A stretch of DNA of 57,234 bases from Rhodoluna limnophila (GTDB taxonomy: Bacteria > Actinomycetota > Actinomycetes > Actinomycetales > Microbacteriaceae), in assembly GCA_945883505.1 (NCBI GenBank), contig CAMCXL010000002.1, positions 106,254-163,487 on the forward strand, read 5' to 3'. Positions within the stretch are counted from its first letter, which is position 1, and every line of letters begins with the position of its first letter. The translations under genes were made by a program, and so were the position numbers. The notes beneath the pieces were generated by a model. The model ran no database searches. It worked only from the letters and a program-made list of their open reading frames with translations, and had not been told where the DNA came from. Of the stretch, positions 30,669-40,200 are shown piece after piece.

Positions 30669-31340
30669 CTAGGCCAGAATCCTAGTCAGCCAAGTTACCC
30701 TGTGGAGAGAGCTGGGGCCATGGGCTCTGAGGGCCTCGATGTGCTTGGCGGAAGCGTAGCCTTTATGTCCAGCAAAGCCATATTCTGGGTGATCCAGATC
30801 CTGAAGTTCCATCAATGCGTCACGATTTACCTTGGCAAGCACAGCCGCACAAGCAACCGAGACGCAAGTAGTATCGGCTTTGACTTGAAGGTCAACTTCC
30901 AATCCGGCGGCCTGTTTACCGAGCCAGTTTTGTGAACCATCGAGCAAGATGACGCCACCCTGGGTTGCGATATCGGCCCGGAGCGTATCTTTCGAGAGTA
31001 GTTCGGTGAGCGCCCTAGCAGCCGCCATCTTTAGTGCTTCACTAATTCCACTCTCGTCAATTTCTTGATTAGAAGAGTACCCAACTGCATAGCTGTGTAC
31101 CCAAGCCTCAAGTGGTTCTTTGATCTCGGCGCGAGATTTTGGGGTCATAAGCTTCGAGTCCTGAAGCTTTTCAGGCCAGGAGTTAAGGTTTGGGTTTTGC
31201 CTATCAATTAGCGATACGCCAACTGCCACCGGACCTGCGATTGCACCCCTGCCGACCTCATCGATTCCGATTACGAAGCGATTACCTCGCTCGAATAGTT
31301 TCGACTCAGTTTGAAGGGTCGGGAATGTTTTTAAAGACAT
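30669..31340 (-). CDS. rnhB: Ribonuclease HII
   Basis: RNase HII removes ribonucleotides from DNA and RNA from hybrids. The active site starts with Asp27-Glu28 in GIDEVGRGAIAGPV, and further acidic residues occur in VILLDGSQNWL and QVKADTTCVSVACAAVLAKV. The C-terminal GFAGHKGYASAKHIEAL motif is also present. The length is 223 residues. The gene overlaps the end of lepB by 35 nt, an unusually deep same-strand overlap. Confidence 0.98.
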   Translation of the reverse strand: MSLKTFPTLQTESKLFERGNRFVIGIDEVGRGAIAGPVAVGVSLIDRQNPNLNSWPEKLQDSKLMTPKSRAEIKEPLEAWVHSYAVGYSSNQEIDESGISEALKMAAARALTELLSKDTLRADIATQGGVILLDGSQNWLGKQAAGLEVDLQVKADTTCVSVACAAVLAKVNRDALMELQDLDHPEYGFAGHKGYASAKHIEALRAHGPSSLHRVTWLTRILA

Positions 31341-32070
31341 CGGGGTAGTTATCTAGCAGCTTCCAGTTTTCAAAGGGCCAGCTAATGACAAAGGCTCGCC
31401 CAACGACCCAGTCGTTCGATACGAAGCCCTTGCTCGGTAAATCTCCGTGGAAGCGAGAGTCTTCGCTGTTGCCGCGGTTATCGCCCAGCACCCAGAGTGA
31501 ATTTTTTGGAACCTTTACATCAAACTCGATGCTCGATGGTGCTTGGCCTGGAGCTATGTAGACATCCTCTGTGATTGGAACACCGTTGACGGTTATTAGT
31601 CCTTCTTCGTCACAGCAGATGACCCGATCACCCTCGATACCAATCACTCTCTTGACTAGGTGCAACTTGCTATCTGGTGCTGTGATGCCAAAAGCCGATA
31701 GGAACCAGTCGACGGTGACAACAAGCGGGTCAGTTGGCTCGTCAAATGCAGGACCTAGCCAACCGCCTGGATCTTTGAAAACCACAACATCCCCGCGCTC
31801 GATTGGGTATAGAGCCGGGGTTAATTGATTGACAATAATGCGGTCGTCGATTTGAAGAGTTTCGAGCATTGAGCCCGAAGGGATAAAGAATGAGCGAATC
31901 AGGAAAGTTTTTATAAGCAGAGATAAAACCAGAGCTGCAGCTAGAACCACTACTAGATCGATCAGAAAAGCTACAAAGAAATTCCTGCGAATGCGACGAA
32001 ACTTCCGTCTTCTTTCGCTGCCTTTTTTTCTTGGCCGAATCGGCTCGTTAGCAAGGGGTTTGTCTCTCAC
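31306..32070 (-). CDS. lepB: Signal peptidase I
   Basis: LepB cleaves signal peptides at the outer face of the membrane. The 254-residue protein has a very basic N-terminus (RPRKKGSERRRKFRRIRR), one membrane segment (about 31-56), catalytic Ser67 in IPSGSM and Lys140 in HLVKRVIGIEGD, and the later GDNRGNSEDSRFHG box. The start is GTG at 32070. Order rplS-lepB-rnhB is standard. The enzyme would process the secreted nuclease, transglycosylase and M23 proteins seen in this window. Confidence 0.97.
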   Translation of the reverse strand: MRDKPLANEPIRPRKKGSERRRKFRRIRRNFFVAFLIDLVVVLAAALVLSLLIKTFLIRSFFIPSGSMLETLQIDDRIIVNQLTPALYPIERGDVVVFKDPGGWLGPAFDEPTDPLVVTVDWFLSAFGITAPDSKLHLVKRVIGIEGDRVICCDEEGLITVNGVPITEDVYIAPGQAPSSIEFDVKVPKNSLWVLGDNRGNSEDSRFHGDLPSKGFVSNDWVVGRAFVISWPFENWKLLDNYPDVFKNIPDPSN

Positions 32071-32095
32071 GCTCTAATGCGCTCCGCTACAAAAT

Positions 32096-32446
32096 CTAAA
32101 CGTTGTCGCGCTTTTCGCGAATCTTTGCCTTCTTGCCACGAAGATCGCGCAGGAAGTAAAGCTTCGCACGGCGGACCTGGCCGCGGGACACTAGCTCGAT
32201 CTTGTCAATGACTGGGGAGTGAATTGGAAAAGTTCTTTCAACACCAACCTGGAAGCTTACTTTTCTAACAGTGAAGCTCTCGCGAACGCCCTCGCCCGAA
32301 CGGCGGATGACAATACCCTGGAAGACCTGGATACGGGAGCGGCTACCCTCAATGATGTTTACGTGGACCTTGACTGTGTCACCGGAGCGAAACTCTGGGA
32401 TGTCGGTCTTTAGTGAAGCCTTGTCTACTGAATCTAGAATGTGCAT
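32096..32446 (-). CDS. rplS: 50S ribosomal protein L19
   Basis: L19 sits at the subunit interface. The 116-residue product starts [19 protein letters not shown] and carries [21 protein letters not shown], both typical. The start at 32446 is chosen over a frame open 32 codons upstream because of the family N-terminus and an AGGAAG site 7 nt before the ATG. The 150 nt upstream (32447-32596) hold no gene; they probably carry the promoter, but I could not name its boxes. Confidence 0.98.
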   Translation of the reverse strand: MHILDSVDKASLKTDIPEFRSGDTVKVHVNIIEGSRSRIQVFQGIVIRRSGEGVRESFTVRKVSFQVGVERTFPIHSPVIDKIELVSRGQVRRAKLYFLRDLRGKKAKIREKRDNV

Positions 32447-32596
32447 TTTGTGTCGCTTCCTGTTCTTAGCACGCAGGTCAAAAACATAAATGAAATGGTG
32501 TTGTGCTTTACTTCGCCTTGTCTCCCCTGCGGCAGAGTCCATTACTGGCGGCGAAGCTCCTATATTGCCACAGTTTTGGACCCTTAGGCAACCGCC

Positions 32597-33274
32597 CTAG
32601 TCAAGTAGCTCGGGCCTAACCTGCTCAGTGCGCTCTAAAGCCTTGGCTTTTCGCCACTTTGCTATCTCGGCGTGATTTCCACTAAGCAGCACCTCGGGGA
32701 CCTCCATACCTCGCCAATTGGCAGGTTTGGTGTAGCTCGGGTACTCCAAAAGTCCTTCGGAGTGAGACTCTTCTGTCAAAGAGTCTGCGTTTCCAATCAC
32801 CCCTGGAATCAGTCTGGCAATTGCCTCAATCATGGCAACCGCCGCAACCTCGCCGCCATTCAAAACGTAGTCGCCAAGACTTATCAATCGAACCTTGGCA
32901 ATTGAACCCGCGTAATCAACGACGCGCTGATCGATACCTTCATACCTGCCGCAGGCAAAAACTAGATGCTTGGCTAAAGTCAGTTCCTTGGCTGTTGCCT
33001 GATTGAATAGCTCTCCAGCTGGAGAGGGAAAAATCACAATTGTGTCTGGGGTGACTACCTTATCCAAGGCCTGGCCCCAGGGTTCTGCTTTCATGAGCAT
33101 CCCGGCGCCGCCGCCAAAGGGGGTGTCGTCAACAGTTCTGTGCTTATCGTCTGTGAAGACTCGAAGATCGTGAATCTTTACTGTCAGTATATCTTGAGCC
33201 TTGGCTTTACCAAGCAGAGAAATATCTAGCACCTGGAAAAAATCAGGAAAGATGCTTATTGCATCAATTCTCAT
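32597..33274 (-). CDS. trmD: tRNA (guanine-N1)-methyltransferase
   Basis: TrmD methylates G37 of several tRNAs and prevents frameshifting. The 225-residue SPOUT protein has [29 protein letters not shown] and [14 protein letters not shown], which form the knot with the SAM site, and the C-terminal [17 protein letters not shown]. It overlaps rimM by 11 nt. Confidence 0.98.
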   Translation of the reverse strand: MRIDAISIFPDFFQVLDISLLGKAKAQDILTVKIHDLRVFTDDKHRTVDDTPFGGGAGMLMKAEPWGQALDKVVTPDTIVIFPSPAGELFNQATAKELTLAKHLVFACGRYEGIDQRVVDYAGSIAKVRLISLGDYVLNGGEVAAVAMIEAIARLIPGVIGNADSLTEESHSEGLLEYPSYTKPANWRGMEVPEVLLSGNHAEIAKWRKAKALERTEQVRPELLD

Positions 33275-33839
33275 CTTTGGTACCTGCCTCCTGATTTACC
33301 TCAAAAAGTCCCTCCGGCGGAGTCAGAACTAATTGACCAGATTTGATGTCTACCTCCGGGACAATTTGCTTCACAAATGGAACCAGCACTTCCCCGTTAG
33401 CGGTTTCGATAGCCAGTAGATCTTGAACCGGCATATGATCGACACGGATTACGGTTCCAACTGACTCTGCACCAACTAGGGCCTTTAGGCCAACTAGCTG
33501 GTGGTCGTACCACGCCTCTGGTTCCTCGGGAAGAATATCGGTTTCAGTTTCAATCAGAAGGATTGCCTTGATCAAGGTTTCGGCTTTTGACCGATCGTCG
33601 ATGCCCTCAAGAAATAGCACCGGTGATTGGTTATAAAACCTAAGCTCCAAAACGGTTATGGTTTTGCCAAACCACTCTGAGGTTTCTGGAACTTGCAGTT
33701 CAAGTATTTGACCAGGCTGAAATCTCTGATCCGGACTGTCTGTGTAAAGTTCTAGCTTGATGGCACCTTTTAAGCCGTGGGCTTTGACCAATCGGCCAAC
33801 CCGCAGCTTGGTTTTGCTAGAAATCGCTGTCCACCACAT
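33264..33839 (-). CDS. rimM: Ribosome maturation factor RimM
   Basis: RimM helps 30S head assembly by binding S19. The sequence has [20 protein letters not shown] at the start of the N-terminal barrel and a PRC-type C-terminal barrel ([26 protein letters not shown]). I choose ATG at 33839 ([11 protein letters not shown]), giving 191 residues and a 23-nt overlap with the khpA-like gene; the longest frame starts nine codons further upstream. The start is moderately certain. Confidence 0.93.
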   Translation of the reverse strand: MWWTAISSKTKLRVGRLVKAHGLKGAIKLELYTDSPDQRFQPGQILELQVPETSEWFGKTITVLELRFYNQSPVLFLEGIDDRSKAETLIKAILLIETETDILPEEPEAWYDHQLVGLKALVGAESVGTVIRVDHMPVQDLLAIETANGEVLVPFVKQIVPEVDIKSGQLVLTPPEGLFEVNQEAGTKDEN

Positions 33840-34053
33840 CAACGCGAATCTTCTTGCCATCGGCAAGAGCGTTGACCAGGGTGCGAAGTGCTTTAGCTGT
33901 TCTGCCGCTTCGCCCGATTACCCGACCCAGATCATCTGGGTGAACGTGAATCTCAAGAAGATCTCCTCTTGGGGTGGAACGTTCGGTGACGGAAGCTTCG
34001 TCGGGATTATCGACGATGCCCTTCACTAGGTGCTCGAGCGCAGCGGCTAACAT
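33817..34053 (-). CDS. KH-domain RNA-binding protein (KhpA-like)
   Basis: This 78-residue protein carries one KH domain with the diagnostic GRVIGRSGRTAKALRTLV (GxxG loop GRSG). It matches the KhpA/YlqC family encoded between rpsP and rimM in Gram-positives, which together with KhpB binds many RNAs and influences cell division and envelope growth. The length and place are typical. Confidence 0.95.
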   Translation of the reverse strand: MLAAALEHLVKGIVDNPDEASVTERSTPRGDLLEIHVHPDDLGRVIGRSGRTAKALRTLVNALADGKKIRVDVVDSDF

Positions 34054-34062
34054 CTTTTTACT

Positions 34063-34647
34063 TTATGCCTCTGGCTTTGGCTCTTCAGCGGCTTCGGCTG
34101 CAGGAGCTTGCTCAGCCGGTGCTTCGGCAGCTGGAGCTGCTTCCTCGGCTGGAGCTTCTGCAGTCGCTTCTGCTGGAGCTTCGGTCGCCTCTACAACTTC
34201 TGCAGTCGCTTCTGCTGGAGCTTCGGTGGCCTCTGCAACTGCATCAGCTACTGGAGCTTCTGCCTTAACTTCGGTCTTGGCTTTTTTAGCAGCAAGTTCT
34301 TCCTTAGGAAGTAGCACGGCTTTTTTCTTGGTGTCTTTTTCAAACACTGGCTTTGCAGCTTTGACTTGAACTGTGTTCTTGGCGTCCTTGTCACCCTTTG
34401 ACTTCTGGAAGTCTCCGGTGAGCTTTAGTAGAACGGCAACCTGTTCGGTTGGCTGAGCGCCAACGCCGAGCCAGTATTGAGCGCGCTCTGAGTCGACCTC
34501 AATGAAAGATGGGTTCTCGGTCGGAATGTAGCGACCAATTTCTTCGATGACGCGACCGTCGCGGTGAGTTCTAGAGTCGGCGACAACGATGCGGTAGTGC
34601 GGCGTACGGAGTTTTCCGAGACGCTTTAGGCGGATTTTTACAGCCAC
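34063..34647 (-). CDS. rpsP: 30S ribosomal protein S16 with long Ala/Glu/Pro tail
   Basis: The first 80-odd residues ([24 protein letters not shown], then [16 protein letters not shown]) are S16, an assembly protein of the 30S body. From about residue 110 to the end at 194 it continues as a low-complexity acidic tail of Ala, Glu and Pro, including a tandem repeat. Most S16 proteins are 80-160 residues, so this is long even for Actinobacteria. The start is GTG at 34647, with AGGAG 4 nt before it; upstream codons in the frame have no S16 similarity. Confidence 0.97.
   Translation of the reverse strand: MAVKIRLKRLGKLRTPHYRIVVADSRTHRDGRVIEEIGRYIPTENPSFIEVDSERAQYWLGVGAQPTEQVAVLLKLTGDFQKSKGDKDAKNTVQVKAAKPVFEKDTKKKAVLLPKEELAAKKAKTEVKAEAPVADAVAEATEAPAEATAEVVEATEAPAEATAEAPAEEAAPAAEAPAEQAPAAEAAEEPKPEA
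34156..34240 (-). repeat. 42-nt tandem duplication inside the rpsP tail
   Basis: A unit of 42 nt (14 codons) starting at 34156 is repeated from 34198, with only two base differences. In the protein it gives two copies of [11 protein letters not shown]. The duplication probably lengthened the Ala/Glu/Pro tail of S16 by slippage or unequal exchange. Confidence 0.85.
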
Positions 34648-34802
34648 AATGCTCCTGTTATTTGTATTGGGGCGAACAATCAACCGTGAGCGTGGGGGCA
34701 CACTCGGTAGTCAAGCTCTATGGTTTTGTCTTTGTTGGTCCCTGGTTAGAGGGTCAGGTACCTAGACAACTTCCTTATTCTGCCAGAAATGGCCAAAGAT
34801 AG
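34648..34802 (-). other. Intergenic region between ffh and rpsP
   Basis: This 155-nt gap has no gene on either strand. It contains a weak CCCT...AGGG hairpin without a T-run, and an isolated TTGACT box, but no convincing promoter pair. It likely holds the start of the rpsP transcription unit. Confidence 0.35.
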
Positions 34803-36293
34803 CTAGTTGCCGATTCCAAAGGCCGATCCAGCTCCACCGGAGGCTGGCTTTATGCCCAATTCTTTGGCATTTAGCTCGGCTGCGCGCTTGGCGGGATTGC
34901 CGGATTTCGAACCAGCTTTTTTCTTGTCCTTGGCTTTTTTCCTTGGGACAACTCCCCCGACCCCAGCTGGCATCCCTGGGATTTGCGGGGTTCCACCCTT
35001 GGCCACGGTCTTCATCATCTTGGCGGCCTGTTCGAACCTATTCACAAGTGAGTTCACATCGGTCACGCTCATGCCCGAGCCTCTAGCAATTCTGGTTCTT
35101 CTGGAGCCATTCAAAACTTTGGGGTTTTGCCGCTCCACCGGAGTCATTGATCTGATGATCGCTTCGGTCCGGTCAATTTCCTTTTCGTCGATATTGTCCA
35201 GCTGCTGACGCATTTGACCAGCGCCCGGCATCATGGCCAGCATCGACTTTAGAGAGCCCATCTTTCGAAGCTGCTGCATCTGATCCAAAAAGTCCTCGAG
35301 AGTGAAGGTTTCCTTGGCAAGCTTGAGCGCCATCTCTTGAGCAGAGTCTTCATCGAAGGCTTTTTGGGCCTGCTCAATTAAGGTGAGCACATCTCCCATG
35401 TCGAGAATTCGAGAGGCCATGCGATCTGGATAGAAAGGCTCGAAGGCGTCAAGGCTTTCTCCGGTTGAGGAGAAGATGATTGGCTTACCCGTGACCGAGG
35501 CCACCGATAGCGCCGCACCACCTTTTGAGTCGCCGTCCAGCTTGGAAAGGACAACCGCAGTTATGCCAACACCGTCTTCAAAAGCCTTGGCAACATTCAC
35601 CGCATCTTGACCGAGCATCGAATCAATCACAAATAATGTTTCGTCCGGCTTTATGGCATCGCGAATCTTGGCAGCCTGGGCCATCATCTCCTGATCAACA
35701 CCTAGACGCCCTGCGGTGTCGACGATGACCATACTCAAGCCTCTAGATTTAGCGTGAGCAATCGAATCCTTAGCGACCTTGACTGGGTCGCCAGTTCCAG
35801 AACCTGCCTCGGGCGCAAAAACCTCAACAGAGATCTTCTCTCCCAAAACCCTCAGCTGCTCAACGGCATTTGGCCGCTGCAAATCGGCAGCCACCAACAA
35901 AACACTTTCGCCTTCGCTAACCAACCATTTGGCTAACTTTCCAGCGAGGGTTGTTTTACCAGAACCTTGTAAACCGGCAAGCATAATCACCGTTGGGGCG
36001 GTTTTGCCGTAGCGAAGTTTTCTAGGTTCTGCTCCGAGGATCTGTATAAGTTCCTGGTTGACGATTTGGACAACCTGCTGGGCCGGGTTTAAGGCTCCGG
36101 AAACCTCATCGCCCAGGGCGCGATCACGAATTGCTTGAATGAAGGACTTCACTACCTCGAGGGCGACGTCGGCTTCTAGAAGTGCCTTCCGTATCTCACG
36201 AAGGGTTGCGTCGATATCGGCAGGAGAAAGCCTTCCCTTACCACGAAGGCTCTTGAAGGTCTCCGCGAGACGATCAGATAAATTCCCAAACAC
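34803..36293 (-). CDS. ffh: Signal recognition particle protein Ffh
   Basis: Ffh binds 4.5S RNA and signal sequences and delivers ribosomes to FtsY. It has the NG domain with P-loop GLQGSGKTT (107-115) and later DTAGRLGVDQ and LSKLDGDSKGG. The methionine-rich M domain (about 300-430) contains MMPGAGQMRQQ and RIARGSGMSVTDVN. The total is 496 residues, a normal length with a short basic tail. It follows ftsY after about 20 nt. Confidence 0.99.
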   Translation of the reverse strand: MFGNLSDRLAETFKSLRGKGRLSPADIDATLREIRKALLEADVALEVVKSFIQAIRDRALGDEVSGALNPAQQVVQIVNQELIQILGAEPRKLRYGKTAPTVIMLAGLQGSGKTTLAGKLAKWLVSEGESVLLVAADLQRPNAVEQLRVLGEKISVEVFAPEAGSGTGDPVKVAKDSIAHAKSRGLSMVIVDTAGRLGVDQEMMAQAAKIRDAIKPDETLFVIDSMLGQDAVNVAKAFEDGVGITAVVLSKLDGDSKGGAALSVASVTGKPIIFSSTGESLDAFEPFYPDRMASRILDMGDVLTLIEQAQKAFDEDSAQEMALKLAKETFTLEDFLDQMQQLRKMGSLKSMLAMMPGAGQMRQQLDNIDEKEIDRTEAIIRSMTPVERQNPKVLNGSRRTRIARGSGMSVTDVNSLVNRFEQAAKMMKTVAKGGTPQIPGMPAGVGGVVPRKKAKDKKKAGSKSGNPAKRAAELNAKELGIKPASGGAGSAFGIGN

Positions 36294-36314
36294 TTTTTTC
36301 TCCTTGAAACTAGG

Positions 36315-37295
36315 CTAGGCCACTAGCCCGCTGGCAAATTCCTTGGCGTCAAAAAAGGCAAAGTCATTGATGCCCTCGCCCACCCCGACAAGTTTTATTG
36401 GTATTCCAAGCTCGCTCTGAATTGCGAAGGCGATACCGCCCTTGGCGGTTCCATCTAATTTGGTAAGGACTATTCCGGTCACTTGAGCAACCTCGGCAAA
36501 CGCCTTGGCCTGCGAAAGTCCGTTTTGTCCGGTGGTTGCATCAATCACAAGCAAAACCTCTGAAATCTCTGCTCGCTTTTCAATCACGCGACGAATCTTA
36601 GAAAGCTCGTCCATTAGGTCGGATTTGTTTTGCAATCGGCCTGCGGTATCGATTATCACGATGTCAGAATCTTCAGAGATGGCAGTTTCAACAGCTTCGA
36701 ACGCAACCGAAGCCGGGTCTTGACCATCTGATTTGGGTCCCACGAGTTTGGCTCCTGCACGCTCCGCCCAGGTTGCTAGTTGGTTCACGGCTGCAGCCCT
36801 GAAGGTATCTGCAGCACCCAAAACTACTGACCAAGAACCTTCGCCCAGCCAGTTGGCAAGTTTTCCAATTGTTGTAGTCTTACCCGCACCGTTTACTCCA
36901 ACAACTAAAAACACGTACGGTAACTTACCGCTTGAAAGATTGAGTTCCCGCTTATCTGAACTCAGTTGTGACTCAATAACCTGCGCCAGTATTTTTCTTA
37001 GATCCGATTCGGTTGAGGCGCCCTGTAACTTGGCTTCGGTTTTTACTGCAGCTACTATTTTTTCCGATGCGCTCAGTCCAAAATCCGCCTGCAGCAAAAT
37101 CTCTTCGAGGGTTTGCAAGTCATCGGGGTCAAACTTTGAAATTGCAAAAAGTGACCGGATTCCCTTTTTGGAGCTTCGAATAGGCAAGGTAGCCGCGGTT
37201 AGCTCGGCGTTAGCTGTTGTTTGGTCGGAAACCTTAGAACCGGAGGCTTGTTTTTCCTCTTCGCGTTTTTTGCGCCAGAAGAAAATCGACGACAT
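36315..37295 (-). CDS. ftsY: SRP receptor FtsY
   Basis: FtsY is the SRP receptor GTPase at the membrane. The 326-residue protein has a short basic N-terminus (FFWRKKREEEK) and an NG domain with P-loop GVNGAGKTT (133-141), DTAGRLQNKSDLMDEL and LTKLDGTAKGG. The N-terminal acidic region is short compared with E. coli. The start overlaps the smc stop in TAATG, so ftsY is coupled to smc. Confidence 0.98.
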   Translation of the reverse strand: MSSIFFWRKKREEEKQASGSKVSDQTTANAELTAATLPIRSSKKGIRSLFAISKFDPDDLQTLEEILLQADFGLSASEKIVAAVKTEAKLQGASTESDLRKILAQVIESQLSSDKRELNLSSGKLPYVFLVVGVNGAGKTTTIGKLANWLGEGSWSVVLGAADTFRAAAVNQLATWAERAGAKLVGPKSDGQDPASVAFEAVETAISEDSDIVIIDTAGRLQNKSDLMDELSKIRRVIEKRAEISEVLLVIDATTGQNGLSQAKAFAEVAQVTGIVLTKLDGTAKGGIAFAIQSELGIPIKLVGVGEGINDFAFFDAKEFASGLVA

Positions 37296-40200
37296 TAGGC
37301 GTCGGCCTTCTCACGCAGCCGCTGGCCAACCACTGCTGAAATACCGTCTGATTTCATGGAGACTCCGTAGAGCGCATCGGCAATTTCCATGGTGCGCTTT
37401 TGGTGGGTGATGATAATCAGCTGAGAGCTGCTTCTTAGATCCTCGAAAATCGATAGCAGTCGACCGAGGTTGGCATCGTCCAAAGCGGCCTCAACCTCAT
37501 CCATGACATAGAAAGGCGAAGGGCGAGCCTTGAAAATCGAAACCATCAAGGCCACAGCGGCAAGAGATCTTTCACCACCAGAAAGAAGAGAAAGTCGTTC
37601 AATCTTCTTTCCTGCGGGCTTCACATTTACCTCGAGGCCGGTGGTCAAAAGATTATCCGGGTCGGTGAGGAAAATTGAGCCTGTTCCGCCAGGAAACAGA
37701 ACTGGGAAAACTTTCTCAAAGGCCTTCTTGGTGTCCTGGAAGGCATCGTTGAAGATGACCTGCATTTTTTCGTCAAGGTCAGCAATGATTTTGATTAGGT
37801 CTTTGCGAGTCTCGGTTAGGTCCTGAAGCTGGTCGGTTAGGAACTTGTGCCTTTGCTCAAGCGCTGCAAACTCCTCGAGTGCGAGCGGGTTCACACGGCC
37901 AAGTTTCTCAAGAAGCTTCTCGGCATCCTTTAGGCGCTGCATCTGAGAATCTCTATTGAATATCTCAGGCTCTTTCTCTTCGTCACCGCTCGGGATTAGT
38001 TGATCCGGTCCATACTCAGCGAGCAGGGTTTGCTCATCCAAGCCCAACTCCTCCTGAGCTCTGGTCACGAGGTTTGCCAGGTTCAGGCGCTTCTCGTGAT
38101 TTTGTAGTTCGATGTCGTGAACTGACTGAGTCAGCTCCGAAAGCTTTTGTTGAATTGAAGCTATGTCGCCTCTTACCTTTGTCAGTTCCTGGAACTGATC
38201 GGACCGCTCCTGCTCAAGGAGGTTGTATTCCCGCTTGGCCTGATTGGAGCTTTCCGAAACGTTCTCAATCAAAACTGGTAGCAGCTTTAGAACCTGCTTC
38301 GCGGATCGAAGCTGAGCAGTTCTTGACTTCGCGGCTGTGATGGCCTGGTCCACCGCTGCCCTAGAGGAATCGAGCTGGTTTTTTAGGTTCTCAGACTTTT
38401 CGGTCTCAACCCGAAGTCGCTCCTCAGCAGCTCCAAGCTCGACTCTGATGTCGAGTTCGGTGGAACGCTCTTTTTCAAGTGCTTCGGAGAGAATCTGACG
38501 ATCCAGCTGAGACTGCTCTGGGCGTCCTTGATTCTCAAACTCACGGAGTCTAGAAATAGCCGCTTCCAATTCCTGAACCGCTTGGGCAATAGCCTGATCG
38601 TGTGATTGCGCAACTGAGCTGAGTCGATCAAGCTCGCTCTGAAGTGCCTCAACCTGAACTCGGATGCGGCCAAGCTTTTCGGCCTGCGAAGCTAGCTTGG
38701 CATCTTGCTCGTTTAGCTCGGCAAGGGCCTGCTTAGCAGAGTTTTTTGAAGCCAGTTCGTTGGATTTGGCCTGAGCTAATTCAGAGGAGAGAGTTTCGAT
38801 TCTTGACGAAAGCCTAGAGAGTGCGGCTTCTGCCGCATCACGTTCTGCAACCAGTTCCAGCTTGGAAGGCTTGCTGGAAGATCCTCCGCGCAAAACAGCC
38901 CTGGTCAAAACATCGCCCTGCTTGGTGATTACCTGTCGGTCTTCGCCCGAGGAACGGAAGTAATTCCGAGCTGAATCAAGATCGTCAACAATCACCACGG
39001 TGGATAGCAGTTTCAAGATTCCATCCGGCGCACTAACTACTTCGGAAGCGAGTTTGGCTCCCGCGATTTGGTTACCCAAGGAGATTTCGGAGCGAATGTC
39101 AACATCGGCAATGATGATTTCAACTCGACCACCGTCGGTTCTTTTCAGGTGCTCAAGAGCAGAAAGTCCTGAGTCCATGTCTTCGGCAACTAGTGCGTCG
39201 GCAAGCGATCCAAGCGCTGCCGCGATGGCCTGCTCAAAACCTGGCTCGATGCGCATATGGTTTGCAACTAAGCCTCGGATACCCCGAAGTTGAGCTTGTG
39301 TGAGAGAAGAAGCACCATCTTTTTGTTCCAGAGTTAGATTCAGCGCCGAGCGCTTTCCGGCAAGAGCATCTTTTTCACGCTCTGCCTCATGAAGCTGATC
39401 GCGTAGCGATTCAATCTTGGCCGAAGCGTCAGAAACCGCTCGCTGTGCTGCTTCGTAGTTTGACTCTAGATTGCTTGCGGCTGGCTGATTCTGGGAAAGC
39501 ACTGACTCGAGTTCTTGGTACTGCCTTGACTGCTCCAAGTGACGGGATCGTGCGGCCGACAAAATTTCCTCGTGACGAGTCTTCTCGTTGCGGAAAGCTT
39601 CTAGCTTGCTTTCTGCAACTTTTACGTTGTTGCCAAATTCAGCAAGGTCAAGATCATATTTCGAGATTAGAGAGTTTTGCTCTTGAGTCTTACGCTCGAA
39701 TGCATCCAGTGCCTCTCGGGCTACATTCCTACTAGCCTCGGCTTTTCGAAGATCTTGATTTAGGCGCGCAACTTCTTCCTGGAACTTAACCATCTGGAGT
39801 TCTGCTTTTTCGATATCCACCGTGATTGAGGAAATGTCGAACTTGCTCTGCTCCTGGTCGCTGGATTCCAAAAGTGCTGCTCTGGCACTTGCGATGTTGG
39901 AGATCGAGCGAATTCTTTCCTGAAGTGAATCAAAGTCAAAAGAGATCTGGCGAGCGCGGTCTAGTTTCTGGTTTAGCTCAGGAGATTCCAACTGGCCAAG
40001 GCGCTGAGTGTTTTCGGAAAGCATTTCTTGCAGGATGTTTCTCTCGCTACGACGCTGTGATTCACTGGTCGCAGTTGTTTCCAGAGAGGTCTGAATTTGA
40101 ACTATGTCGTTTGCAAGAATTCTGGACTTGGCATCTCTTGCCTGAGAGGCAATGTTCTGAGCCTCTCTGGCGATTTCAGCCTGCTGTCCAAGTGGCTTTA

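Noticed and set aside
34156-34240. CRISPR-like direct repeat
   Set aside because: There are only two copies without spacers, inside a coding region and in frame.
33974-34369. Ala/Ser-rich plus-strand frames opposite rpsP
   Set aside because: They arise from the repetitive Ala/Glu/Pro tail of rpsP read backwards.
34648-34802. Small RNA or riboswitch before rpsP
   Set aside because: No conserved riboswitch core was recognised and the hairpins are weak.
36733-37410. Plus-strand open frame of 225 codons opposite ftsY/smc
   Set aside because: It is a shadow of the conserved ftsY gene with no similarity of its own and no ribosome site.
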